From the NCBI GenBank assembly GCA_963768415.1, contig CAVYHX010000016.1:104729-168728 (forward strand): a stretch of 64,000 bases of DNA. Reading direction: 5' to 3'. This DNA comes from CAVYHX01 sp963768415 (lineage in GTDB: Bacteria > Pseudomonadota > Gammaproteobacteria > UBA9214). Shown here piece after piece: positions 28,958-38,373 of the stretch (position 1 is the stretch's first letter; the number at the start of each line of letters is the position of its first letter). The notes under the pieces were generated by a model, which saw only the letters and a list, made by a program, of their open reading frames with translations, did no database searches and was not told the DNA's origin. The translations under genes were made by a program, and so were the position numbers.

Positions 28958-30666
28958 TGCGCGGTGACTACAGCAAGTCCCAGCAGGGCAGGCGGAGATT
29001 CCTGATGCTGTGTCTGCTGGTTGCCGCACTGACGCTGGTCTGGCGTGCAGTCAGCCTGCAATTGCTCGACAGGGAGTTCCTCCAGGGCCAGGGCCAGGCA
29101 CGGCACTTGCGTACCGTTGCCCTGCCGGCGCACCGGGGCATCATCAAGGACCGTCATGGCGAACCGCTGGCAATCAGTACGCCGGTTGAATCAGTCTGGA
29201 TCAATCCGCAGGAACTTGGTGCAGAGCAGCAGCGGATTCCGGAACTGGCGCAACTGCTGTCATTGAAAACCGACCATGTGACACGCCTGCTGGCGAGCCG
29301 GTCAGAACGCGAGTTCGTCTATCTGCAGCGTCATATCAGCCCGATACTGGCGAAGCAGGTAACGGCATTGCGGATCCCCGGCGTTTATCTGCAGCGCGAA
29401 TACCGGCGCTATTATCCGGCCGGTGAAGTCGCTGCGCACATCGTCGGATTTACCGACATCGACGACATCGGTCAGGAAGGGATGGAGCTCGCCTATGAAG
29501 ACTGGCTGGGCGGCGAAGCAGGTGCAAAACGCGTGGTCAAGGATGGACACCGGCATATTGTCGAGGATGTCGAAAGTATCAGTCGTCCGCGCCCCGGCAA
29601 GGACCTGGTGCTCAGTATCGATCGTCGCATTCAGTACCTGGCATATCGTGAATTGAAGGCGTCCATGCAGGAGCACGGGGCGCATGCTGCGTCTGCCGTG
29701 GTGCTGGATGTGCGCAGTGGCGAACTGCTGGCAGTAGTCAACCAGCCATCGTACAACCCCAATAATCGCCGTGAAGCACGCGGTCCGCAGCTGCGCAACC
29801 GTGCTGTGACCGATGTGTTCGAGCCGGGTTCCACCATGAAACCCTTTATCGTCGCGAGTGCGCTGGACAGCGGCCGGTATCGGCCTGATACACCGATCGG
29901 CACGGCACCGGGCTGGTTCAGGGTCGGCGTCAACACCGTTCGGGATGTGCATGATTATGGTTTGCTGGATGTCAGCGGCGTCATCCGCAAGTCCAGTAAT
30001 GTCGGGATTGCGAAGATTGCATTGTCACTGCCCGGCGAGCAAATCTGGAAGCTGTTGTCCGCTGTCGGTTTTGGAATGCAGACATACAGCAGCTTTCCCG
30101 GCGAGGCATCCGGTCTGCTGAGTCACTACCGCAGCTGGAACGATATCGAAACTGCAACGCTTGCCTTCGGTTACGGTATTTCCGTAACGCCGTTGCAGCT
30201 TGCGCAGTCCTATGCCGTGCTTGCTGCCGGGGGTGTGAAGCGGCCAGTGACGTTCCTGCGCCAGGACCATGCAGTTGATTCCATGCGGGTCCTGCCGGCC
30301 ACAGCCTCGCGGCAGGTAATCGACATGCTGGAACAGGCGACAGGGCCCGATGGTACTGCGCCACAAGCGCGTATCGCCGGTTACCGTGTCGCCGGCAAGA
30401 CCGGCACGGTGCGCAAGTCGGAAGCAGGGGGCTATTCGGACAGCAAGTACCAGGCTGTTTTTGCGGGCATGGCGCCTGCCTCGGACCCGCGCCTGGTTAT
30501 GGTGGTCATGGTCGATGAGCCAACGAACGGAAAATATTATGGTGGACAGGTTGCCGCGCCGGTGTTTTCCCGAGTGCTGTCGGGAGCACTGCGGTTGATG
30601 GCGATACCACCGGATGACATTCCCCTGATGCAGACACAACGTCAAACTGTGGAGGAGCCGGCATGA
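28954..30666 (+). CDS. ftsI: septal peptidoglycan transpeptidase FtsI (PBP3)
   Basis: 570 residues from ATG 28954 (overlapping ftsL). A membrane anchor (RFLMLCLLVAALTLVWRAVS) precedes the pedestal domain beginning ALPAHRGIIKDRHGEPLAIS. The transpeptidase domain holds the three catalytic motifs: FEPGSTMKPFIVAS (SxxK), RKSSNVG (SxN) and VAGKTGTVRKS (KTG). It cross-links septal peptidoglycan together with FtsW. An alternative in-frame upstream ATG would run through ftsL and is rejected. The stop overlaps murE by 4 bp. Confidence 0.97.
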   Translation: MMRGDYSKSQQGRRRFLMLCLLVAALTLVWRAVSLQLLDREFLQGQGQARHLRTVALPAHRGIIKDRHGEPLAISTPVESVWINPQELGAEQQRIPELAQLLSLKTDHVTRLLASRSEREFVYLQRHISPILAKQVTALRIPGVYLQREYRRYYPAGEVAAHIVGFTDIDDIGQEGMELAYEDWLGGEAGAKRVVKDGHRHIVEDVESISRPRPGKDLVLSIDRRIQYLAYRELKASMQEHGAHAASAVVLDVRSGELLAVVNQPSYNPNNRREARGPQLRNRAVTDVFEPGSTMKPFIVASALDSGRYRPDTPIGTAPGWFRVGVNTVRDVHDYGLLDVSGVIRKSSNVGIAKIALSLPGEQIWKLLSAVGFGMQTYSSFPGEASGLLSHYRSWNDIETATLAFGYGISVTPLQLAQSYAVLAAGGVKRPVTFLRQDHAVDSMRVLPATASRQVIDMLEQATGPDGTAPQARIAGYRVAGKTGTVRKSEAGGYSDSKYQAVFAGMAPASDPRLVMVVMVDEPTNGKYYGGQVAAPVFSRVLSGALRLMAIPPDDIPLMQTQRQTVEEPA

Positions 30667-32199
30667 TGACAGCAGAGTCTTTGACGGCAGTTCATACCCT
30701 GCGCAGCCTGTTGCGGGATATGCAAGGTGTGAACGTACGCCGCGACGTTGCCGTTTCCGGGCTGGCACTGGACAGCCGCAAGGTCCAGGCAGGCGATCTG
30801 TTTCTGGCCGTCGCGGGCACGCTCACGCATGGTTTGCAACATGCGCGGCAGGCTCTCGCGCTGGGTGCCGTGGCCGTTGCCTGGGAGCCCGTTGCCGGAA
30901 AGACGGAACTGGCGGAGGTGGCAGCCCTGTTGCCGGTGCCGGTGGTCGAAGTGCCGGATCTCGAGTCAGCAGACCGGCATTATTGCCGAACGCATCTATG
31001 GTCACCCCTCGCGCGGCTTGTTAATGATCGGCGTGACCGGCACCGACGGCAAGACTTCGTGCAGTCACTTCATTGCCCAGGCGCTCGACACCAGTGACCG
31101 GCGCTGCGGCGTGATCGGTACCCTCGGATACGGCCTGTTCAGCGAGTTGTCCAGCGCTACACACACGACGCCCGATGCACTGACGGTACAGCAGACCCTG
31201 GCCGCCATGCAGGCCAAGGGTGCGCGTTGCGTGGTTGCCGAAGTTTCCTCGCACGCCATGGACCAGGGGCGTGTTCAAGGTGTGGATTTCGATATCGCGG
31301 TGCTGACCAATCTGTCGCGTGACCATCTTGACTATCATGGCAATGTGGAAGCCTATGCCGAGGCCAAGCGCAAGCTGTTTCATACCCCCGGGCTGCGTTA
31401 CGCCATCATCAATGGCGATGACAATTTCGGGGCGGCCTTGCTGGACGCAATTCCGCCCGGCGTGGCCCCGGTGGCCTACCGTCTTGAAAATGAACCGTTC
31501 CGGACCCGTTTCCCTGCACAGTGGGTTATCGGCCGCAACCTCGAGTTCGATGCCGGCGGTATGCGCATGGACGTCTTTACTCCCTGGGGCAGCGGCCCGC
31601 TTCGGTGCGGCCTGCTGGGCCGGTTTAATGCCAGCAATCTGCTGGCCGCCCTGGCAACGCTGTGTGTTGCCGGTTTGCCATTCGAGGAGGCGCTGCAGCG
31701 CCTTGCCCGGACCCGCACGGTGCCCGGCCGCATGGAACGCTTCGATCTCGGCAGCGAGCATCCGCTGGTTGTCGTGGACTATGCACACACAGCCGGCGCG
31801 CTGGAAGCGGTGCTCAAGTCACTGCGCGTTCACTGCTCCGGGAAAATATGGTGTGTATTCGGTGCCGGCGGTGATCGTGACCAGGGCAAGCGGTCTCTGA
31901 TGGGCGCGGTTGCGGAGCGTTATGCCGATGCGGTCGTGTTGACCAATGACAATCCCCGCACCGAGGATCCTCAACAGATTATCGATGATATCTGCGCCGG
32001 ACTGAAACAGCCGGGAGCAGCGCATGTGGAGACCGACCGTGGTGACGCAATTGCCTATGCATTGCAGGCCGCCGGTCCCGGGGATGTCGTACTGATTGCC
32101 GGCAAGGGGCACGAGACGGTACAGATTATCGGTAACAGGACGCTGCCATTCAGCGACCGGGAACGCGTCATGGCGCTTGCCCGGGAATGGAAAAAATGA
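30663..32199 (+). CDS. murE: UDP-MurNAc-tripeptide (meso-DAP) ligase MurE (one frame break)
   Basis: Start ATG 30663 overlaps the ftsI stop. The N-domain has ALDSRKVQAGDLFLAVAGT. A single shift between about 30958 and 30970 is needed to join VVEVPDLE to QQTGIIAERIYGHPSRG. The ATP-binding P-loop is MIGVTGTDGKTS, followed by VAEVSSHAMDQGRV. The substrate loop reads VLTNDNPRTEDP; DNPR is the motif specific for meso-diaminopimelate rather than lysine. Length (about 511 residues) is normal. MurE is essential, so the break is almost certainly a sequencing error. Confidence 0.93.
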
Positions 32200-33572
32200 T
32201 GGCGATGCAACTATCAGATGCCGCGCAGGTACTTGACGGGCGCTGCAATGCTGCTGACGTGGCATTCCGGGGTATCAGTACCGATAGCAGGAAAATGGCC
32301 AGCGGGGCGCTGTTCTTCGCATTGCAGGGGCCGAATTTCGATGGCCACGACCACCTGGAAGCCGCGCGCGCCCGGGGCGCCGTCGCCGCAGCGGTCAGCA
32401 GGCACTGTGATACGGAATTGCCCTTGCTGGAAGTGGCCGACACGCGCCTGGCGCTGGGCCGGCTGGCCGCACACTGGCGCAGCCGGTTTGAGTTGCCGGT
32501 CATCGCGGTCACCGGAAGCAACGGCAAGACCACTGTCCGGGCAATGACCGCAGCCATACTGGCGCAGTGCGGTCGTACCCTGTCCACCCACGGTAATTTG
32601 AATAATGACATCGGCTTGCCGTTGACGCTTGCCCGCCTGGGCGCCGATGACCGCTACGCGGTTGTGGAGATGGGCGCCAATCATCCCGGTGAAATCGAAT
32701 ATCTGACCGCTATCACCAGGCCGACTGTCGCGATCGTCACCAATGCCGGCCCGGCGCACCTGGAAGGATTTGGTGATCTCGAAGGCGTGGCACGGGCCAA
32801 GGGTGAACTGTTTGCCGGCCTGGACCCGGCCGGCGTGGCAGTGATCAATGCCGATGACCGGTTTGCCGCCCTCTGGCGCGGGCTGGCCGCGCACTGTGAA
32901 ATCATGACCTTCGGAATCGATAACCCGGCGGATTTTCAGGCGGAATGGCAGGGCGATGTCGCCGGCAGCCGTATCAGGCTGACGACACCGGCGGGTGACA
33001 CCGTGATCCAGTTGCCCCTGCCGGGACGCCACAACGTAATGAACGCCCTTGCCGCTGCCGCTGCTGCACAGGCAGCCGGCGCCGGGCTGGATGTCATCCG
33101 TGCGGGACTCGAGTCCCTGTCGCCCGTGAGCGGGCGTTACCACAGTCACCATCTGCCGGGTGGAGTCGTCGTTATCGATGATACCTATAACGCCAATCCC
33201 GGCTCGTTGCAGGTGGCGCTCGAGGTGCTGGCCCTGGCACCCGGTGCAACCTGGCTGGTGCTGGGTGATATGGGTGAGCTCGGTGACGAGGAAGTTGCCT
33301 TGCACCGCCGCGCCGGTGAGCAGGCGCGCGCCGCCGGGGTGCAGCGGCTCTACAGTCTCGGGGAGCTGGCGCGCGCGGCCAGTGTCGCCTTCGGGGACCG
33401 GGGTCGGGGATGCGCAACACTGGAAGAACTGCTAGCAGTACTGCGCCGGGATCTGGCCGGACCGGTACATATCCTGGTGAAAGGTTCACGGCGTATGCGT
33501 ATGGAACGCGTAGTCGAGGCGCTCTGTTCCGGGTTACACAATAAAACGGCGACGAACGGGGAAGATCACTAG
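32196..33572 (+). CDS. murF: UDP-MurNAc-tripeptide:D-Ala-D-Ala ligase MurF
   Basis: 458 residues. Start ATG 32196 overlaps the murE stop by 4 bp; in-frame alternatives at 32199 and 32205 are close by. The N-domain has GISTDSRKMASGALFFALQG, the P-loop VIAVTGSNGKTTVRAMTAAI, and later YAVVEMGANHPGEIEYLTAI and VIDDTYNANPGSLQVALEVL. These are MurF signatures. It adds the D-Ala-D-Ala dipeptide in the cytoplasm to complete the UDP-MurNAc-pentapeptide. It ends 1 bp before mraY. Confidence 0.96.
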   Translation: MMAMQLSDAAQVLDGRCNAADVAFRGISTDSRKMASGALFFALQGPNFDGHDHLEAARARGAVAAAVSRHCDTELPLLEVADTRLALGRLAAHWRSRFELPVIAVTGSNGKTTVRAMTAAILAQCGRTLSTHGNLNNDIGLPLTLARLGADDRYAVVEMGANHPGEIEYLTAITRPTVAIVTNAGPAHLEGFGDLEGVARAKGELFAGLDPAGVAVINADDRFAALWRGLAAHCEIMTFGIDNPADFQAEWQGDVAGSRIRLTTPAGDTVIQLPLPGRHNVMNALAAAAAAQAAGAGLDVIRAGLESLSPVSGRYHSHHLPGGVVVIDDTYNANPGSLQVALEVLALAPGATWLVLGDMGELGDEEVALHRRAGEQARAAGVQRLYSLGELARAASVAFGDRGRGCATLEELLAVLRRDLAGPVHILVKGSRRMRMERVVEALCSGLHNKTATNGEDH

Positions 33573-33573
33573 C

Positions 33574-34644
33574 ATGCTCGTTTATCTTGCGGACTATCTG
33601 AGCCAGTATTACAGCGGCTTCAATGTATTCCAGTACCTGACCTTGCGTGCCATCCTGGGGGTGCTCACCGCACTGCTGATCTCTTTTCTGATCGGCCCCG
33701 AAATGATCCGTCGTCTCGGGCGTTACCAGATCGGCCAGCAGGTACGTAGTGAAGGCCCGCAGACGCACTTGATCAAGGCAGGCACGCCGACCATGGGCGG
33801 CGCCCTGATTCTGGTGGCGATCGCGGCGGCCACCCTGTTGTGGGCGGACCTGAGCAATCGCTATGTCTGGGTGGCCCTGTCGGTGACCTTGCTGTTCGGC
33901 GCCATCGGCTGGGTCGATGATTACCGCAAGCTGGTGCTGAAGAATTCGGACGGACTGCCGGCACGCAGCAAGATATTCTGGCAATCGGTCATCGCCCTCG
34001 GTGTTGCGATATTTCTCTACAAGACGGCGCTGACGCCGGCAGAAACCTCTTTGATCGTGCCGTTCTTCAAGGACATTGCCATCAATCTCGGCTGGTTTTA
34101 CGTCGTGCTGACCTATTTCGTCATCGTGGGTTCCAGCAACGCCGTTAACCTGACAGACGGTCTCGACGGACTGGCTATCCTGCCGACGGTGCTCATTGCC
34201 GCGGCCCTGGCCGTATTCGCCTATGCCACCGGCAACGTCAAGTTTGCCGTGTATCTGGGCATCCCGTATATCCGCGATGCAGGCGAGATCATCGTGTTCT
34301 GCGGTGCGCTGGTCGGTGCCGGTCTGGGATTTCTCTGGTTTAACGCCTATCCCGCCATGGTGTTCATGGGGGATGTCGGTGCGCTGGCGCTGGGCGCGGC
34401 ACTGGGCATCGTGGCCGTACTGGTGCGCCAGGAACTGGTGTTCCTGATCATGGCCGGCGTGTTCGTCATGGAAACCATATCAGTCATTCTGCAGGTGGCC
34501 TCGTTCAAGCTGACCGGCCGCCGCATATTTCATATGGCCCCGCTGCATCACCATTTTGAACTCAAGGGCTGGCCGGAACCGCGGGTCATTGTGCGTTTCT
34601 GGATTATTACCGTGATTCTGGTCCTGGTGGGCTGGCAACATTGA
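33574..34644 (+). CDS. mraY: phospho-MurNAc-pentapeptide translocase MraY
   Basis: 356 residues, polytopic, with about ten membrane helices. Catalytic landmarks are GGALILVAIAAATLLWADL, the Asp pair in AIGWVDDYRKLVLKNSDGL, SNAVNLTDGLDGLAILPTV and the C-terminal HMAPLHHHFELKGWPEPRVI, which carries the conserved HHH cluster. MraY transfers phospho-MurNAc-pentapeptide to undecaprenyl phosphate at the inner membrane, forming lipid I. Length is standard and the frame is intact. Confidence 0.97.
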   Translation: MLVYLADYLSQYYSGFNVFQYLTLRAILGVLTALLISFLIGPEMIRRLGRYQIGQQVRSEGPQTHLIKAGTPTMGGALILVAIAAATLLWADLSNRYVWVALSVTLLFGAIGWVDDYRKLVLKNSDGLPARSKIFWQSVIALGVAIFLYKTALTPAETSLIVPFFKDIAINLGWFYVVLTYFVIVGSSNAVNLTDGLDGLAILPTVLIAAALAVFAYATGNVKFAVYLGIPYIRDAGEIIVFCGALVGAGLGFLWFNAYPAMVFMGDVGALALGAALGIVAVLVRQELVFLIMAGVFVMETISVILQVASFKLTGRRIFHMAPLHHHFELKGWPEPRVIVRFWIITVILVLVGWQH

Positions 34645-34671
34645 AAATTCGTTGAGGCAAGGCTGGAGTCG

Positions 34672-36039
34672 ATGGCGGTACCTGCAACTGTAATGAGTGA
34701 AACCTTTGACATGGCGTGCAGGACGCTGGTGATCGGGCTCGGAAAGACCGGTCTGTCCGTCGCGCGCTATCTGGCGCAGCGCGGCGTCCAGGTCGCTATT
34801 GTCGACAGCCGGGAAAATCCACCCGGACTGGCGCAACTGCGCGCGGAATTGCCGCACGATGTCGCGCTGTTTCTCGGTGGTTTCAGGCACGAGGCATTTG
34901 AACGTGCCGAGCAGATCGTGATCAGTCCGGGTGTCTCCAGCGCGCATGCGGAGATTGCTGCTGCCGTCGCGCGCGGCGTCCCGCTGCTCGGTGATATCGA
35001 ATTGTTTGCACGGACAGCGACGGCGCCGGTGATTGCTGTCACCGGTTCCAACGGCAAGAGTACTGTCGTCACCTTGCTGAGTGCGATGGCGCGCCGCGCC
35101 GGAATGGATGTCCGTACCGGCGGCAATATCGGCACACCGGCACTGGATCTGATCCAGGAGCAGGAGCCGGACCTGTACGTGCTGGAATTGTCCAGCTTTC
35201 AGCTGGAGACGACCCGTTCCCTGCATGCGCAAGCCGCAGTGGTGCTCAACATCAGCGCCGATCACCTGGACCGTTACCCTGATCTGGATGCCTATGCCGC
35301 TGCCAAGCAGGTGATTTACCGCGCTGCCGGATGCCAGGTCGTCAATGCCGATGACCCGCTGGCCGCCGCCCTTGCGGATCCGGCGCGCCGGCAAATCCGT
35401 TTTTCCCGGCAGCAGCCCGGTGGCGATGACTACGGTCTGATTGATGTTGACGGCGCACCCTGGCTGGCGCGTGGCAGGCACGGCCTGATGCCGGCGTCCG
35501 CTATCCGCATGGCCGGCCGGCACAATGTCAGCAATGCCCTGGCGGCCCTGGCGCTGGGAGAGGCTGCCGGCCTGCCGCAGGATGCAATGCTCGCGACACT
35601 GACTGAATTCCAGGGTCTGCCGCACCGCATGCAACTGGTGGCGGAACATGGCGGGGTGCACTGGTTTAACGATTCGAAAGGCACCAATGTCGGTGCGACT
35701 CTGGCCGCGATTGACAGTGTGGACGGCAAGGTGGTGCTGATTGCCGGGGGCGATGGCAAGGGCGCTGACTTTAATCCGCTCGCAGCCGCGCTGCAGGAAA
35801 AAGGCCGTGCCGCGGTGCTGATTGGCAAGGATGCGCCGCAGATCGCAGCGGTGCTCGCGGACGTCGTGCCGGTCAGCCATGCCGATGACATGACGCAGGC
35901 TGTGGCACTGGCTGCCGGTCTGGCACAACCCGGCGATTGTGTGCTGCTGTCTCCCGCCTGCGCCAGTACCGATATGTTTTCCGATTTCGCTGCCCGCGGT
36001 GAAGTGTTTACCGAGTGCGTCCGGAGGTATCTGGCATGA
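34672..36039 (+). CDS. murD: UDP-MurNAc-L-Ala:D-Glu ligase MurD
   Basis: 455 residues if started at 34672, where GGCTGGAG precedes the ATG; in-frame starts at 34693 and 34711 would trim 7-13 residues and cannot be excluded. The N-terminus has TLVIGLGKTGLSVARYLAQR, the P-loop VIAVTGSNGKSTVVTLLSAM, then DLYVLELSSFQLETTRSLHA, GLPHRMQLVAEHGGVHWFND and SKGTNVGATLAA. The end VLLSPACASTDMFSDFAARG is diagnostic of MurD. It adds D-glutamate to UDP-MurNAc-L-Ala. It overlaps ftsW by 4 bp. Confidence 0.96.
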   Translation: MAVPATVMSETFDMACRTLVIGLGKTGLSVARYLAQRGVQVAIVDSRENPPGLAQLRAELPHDVALFLGGFRHEAFERAEQIVISPGVSSAHAEIAAAVARGVPLLGDIELFARTATAPVIAVTGSNGKSTVVTLLSAMARRAGMDVRTGGNIGTPALDLIQEQEPDLYVLELSSFQLETTRSLHAQAAVVLNISADHLDRYPDLDAYAAAKQVIYRAAGCQVVNADDPLAAALADPARRQIRFSRQQPGGDDYGLIDVDGAPWLARGRHGLMPASAIRMAGRHNVSNALAALALGEAAGLPQDAMLATLTEFQGLPHRMQLVAEHGGVHWFNDSKGTNVGATLAAIDSVDGKVVLIAGGDGKGADFNPLAAALQEKGRAAVLIGKDAPQIAAVLADVVPVSHADDMTQAVALAAGLAQPGDCVLLSPACASTDMFSDFAARGEVFTECVRRYLA

Positions 36040-37249
36040 TGGCAGCTTCCGCCAGTCAGGCCACGCTGGCAGGCATGCGCGGCGTACGCCTGCCGCGACT
36101 CGATTACCTGCTGTTGACCAGTGTGGTGGCCCTGGCCGCATTCGGGGTGGTTATGGTGTCGTCAGCATCGATCACCATCGCTGACCGCGAACTTGGCCAG
36201 CCGTTTTACTACGCCATCCGGCAGGTCATCTATATCGGTTGCGGGCTTGCCGGCGGATTGCTGTTGTTCCGGTTACGGCTGGTCCTGCTGGAACGTGCAG
36301 GCATGCTGCTGCTGGTGGCGGCTTTCGCCCTGTTGCTGATGGTGCTGGTCCCGGGTATCGGAGTTGAAGTCAATGGCAGTGCGCGCTGGATCAATGCAGG
36401 CCTGTTTCGCCTGCAGGTATCCGAGCCGGCCAAGTTGATGTTCATTGTGTACCTGGCATCCTATCTGGCCCGTCACGGGGACGAAGTACGCACCCGTATT
36501 CTCCGGGTTTCGTCAAGCCGCTGGGACTGTTGGCGGTCGCTGCTGTGCTGTTGTTGCTGGAGCCTGATTTCGGTGCCACGGTGGTGCTTGCCGCGACGGC
36601 GATGGGCATGATCTTCATGGCCGGGGTAAAGCTCTGGCAGTTCGCTGCCATGCTCGGGCTGGCGGCGGTTTCACTGACCGGCCTGGCGGTGTCCTCGCCG
36701 TACCGGATGGAACGCCTGACCACGTTTCTGAATCCCTGGGCGGATCCCTACGACAGCGGTTTCCAGCTGACCCAGGCGCTGATCGCAATCGGCCGCGGGG
36801 AATGGCTCGGTGTCGGGCTCGGCGCCAGTATCCAGAAACTCTTCTACCTGCCGGAGGCACACACCGATTTCGTGTTTGCGGTACTGGCTGAGGAACTGGG
36901 ACTCATCGGGGTGTGCGTCATTATCCTGCTCTACGGCATGCTGGTCTGGCGCGCTTTCCAGATTGCCTCCCAGGCTGCGCAGGCTGCCAATCTGTTTGCC
37001 GCCTATTTGTCCTATGGTATCGGCGCATGGTTCGGCTTGCAGAGCTTCATCAATATCGGGGTGAATATGGGTCTGTTGCCGACCAAGGGCCTGACCCTGC
37101 CGCTGATGAGCTATGGCGGTTCCAGCATGGTGGTGATGTGTGCGGCTGTCGCGTTGCTGTTACGTGTCGATTATGAAACGCGGTGCACCGCGGAAGGTCT
37201 TGCGGCCAGTGGTGCAGCTGTGGCGCGGCGCAGGAAACGGAGCGCATGA
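36036..37249 (+). CDS. ftsW: septal peptidoglycan glycosyltransferase FtsW (one frame break)
   Basis: Start ATG 36036 overlaps the murD stop and follows CCGGAGGTATC. SEDS-family helices are evident, with VNGSARWINAGLFRLQVSEP (conserved catalytic loop) and AKLMFIVYLASYLARH. A shift near 36497 is needed to continue with YSPGFVKPLGLLAVAAVLLL and EPDFGATVVLAATAMGMIFM. Further on are NPWADPYDSGFQLTQALIAI and LPTKGLTLPLMSYGGSS. FtsW polymerises septal glycan with FtsI. The gene is essential, so I treat the break as a sequencing indel. It overlaps murG by 4 bp. Confidence 0.94.
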
Positions 37250-38373
37250 TGGCGGCCACGACACAGCGCAGACCGGTACTCATTATGGCGGGCGGCACGG
37301 GTGGACACGTGTTTCCGGCACTGGCGGTTGCCGAGGAACTGGTCGCGCAGGGCGTTGCCGTGTCGTGGCTGGGTACCCGCAACGGTCTCGAGGCGCGCGT
37401 GGTGCCGGCGGCCGGATATGCGCTGGAAACCATACGGGTCTCGAACCTGCGCGGGAAGGGTATGCGGCGTCTGCTGCTTGCCCCGTTCATGTTGCTGGTC
37501 GCCGTTTGGCAGGCACTGGTAATCCAGTTGCGCCTGCGGCCACTTGCAGTGCTTGGTATGGGCGGGTTTGTCTCCGGTCCGGGCGGTGTCGTCGCCTGGT
37601 TGTTGCGCCGGCCGCTGTTGATCCATGAGCAGAATTCAATCGCCGGTCTGACCAACCGCTGGCTGGCACCACTCGCACGCGTGGTGATGGTGGCGTTTCC
37701 AGACAGTCTGCCACGCCACAAGCCGGTGCATACCGGAAACCCGGTGCGTGCCGGGATCACGCGTATCGCGCAGCCGCATGAACGCTTTGCCGGTCGTACG
37801 GGCGTTCTGAGGCTGCTGGTGATCGGTGGCAGCCTGGGGGCCCGTGCCCTGAATGAAACCGTCCCCGCTGCGATTGCACAGCTGGATGCAGCACTGCGTC
37901 CGGAGATATTTCATCAGACCGGCGCTGCCGATGCGGCGGATGTGGAGCAGGTCTACCGTGCGGCGGGCATCACCGCCCGAGTGGAACCCTTCATCGAGGA
38001 TATGGCGGCGGCCTATGCCTGGGCAGACCTGGTTGTTTGCCGTGCGGGGGCGCTGACGATTGCCGAACTCTCTGTGGTGGGCGTTGCTTCCATCCTGGTG
38101 CCGTTCCCGCATGCCGTTGATGATCATCAAACCGGTAATGCGCGCTTTCTGGCCGACGCCGGTGCAGCAGTATTGTTGCCGCAGGATACATTGAATGCAG
38201 CCGGACTGGCCGCACTGCTGGCGGATTTCGCCGGGCAGCGCGAGGTCCTGCTGGAGATGGCCTGCCGCGCGCGTGAACTGGCGATACCGGATGCCGCACA
38301 GCGGGTCGCACGCCTGTGTCTCGCTACTGCCGGCGTGCAGCCCGCCGCTTCCGGCACTGGAGCGACAGCATGA
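37246..38373 (+). CDS. murG: UDP-GlcNAc:lipid I GlcNAc transferase MurG
   Basis: 375 residues from ATG 37246, which overlaps the ftsW stop. The first Gly-rich loop is IMAGGTGGHVFPALAVAEEL, followed by WLGTRNGLEARVVPAAGYAL and LGMGGFVSGPGGVVAWLLRR. The C-terminal donor-binding half has LLVIGGSLGARALNETVPAA and ADLVVCRAGALTIAELSVVG then PFPHAVDDHQTGNARFL. All MurG motifs are intact. It converts lipid I to lipid II on the cytoplasmic face of the membrane. It overlaps murC by 4 bp. Confidence 0.97.
   Translation: MMAATTQRRPVLIMAGGTGGHVFPALAVAEELVAQGVAVSWLGTRNGLEARVVPAAGYALETIRVSNLRGKGMRRLLLAPFMLLVAVWQALVIQLRLRPLAVLGMGGFVSGPGGVVAWLLRRPLLIHEQNSIAGLTNRWLAPLARVVMVAFPDSLPRHKPVHTGNPVRAGITRIAQPHERFAGRTGVLRLLVIGGSLGARALNETVPAAIAQLDAALRPEIFHQTGAADAADVEQVYRAAGITARVEPFIEDMAAAYAWADLVVCRAGALTIAELSVVGVASILVPFPHAVDDHQTGNARFLADAGAAVLLPQDTLNAAGLAALLADFAGQREVLLEMACRARELAIPDAAQRVARLCLATAGVQPAASGTGATA

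Noticed and set aside
34480..36141. 553-codon minus-strand open frame
   Set aside because: It is antisense to mraY and murD, both of which carry all their catalytic motifs.
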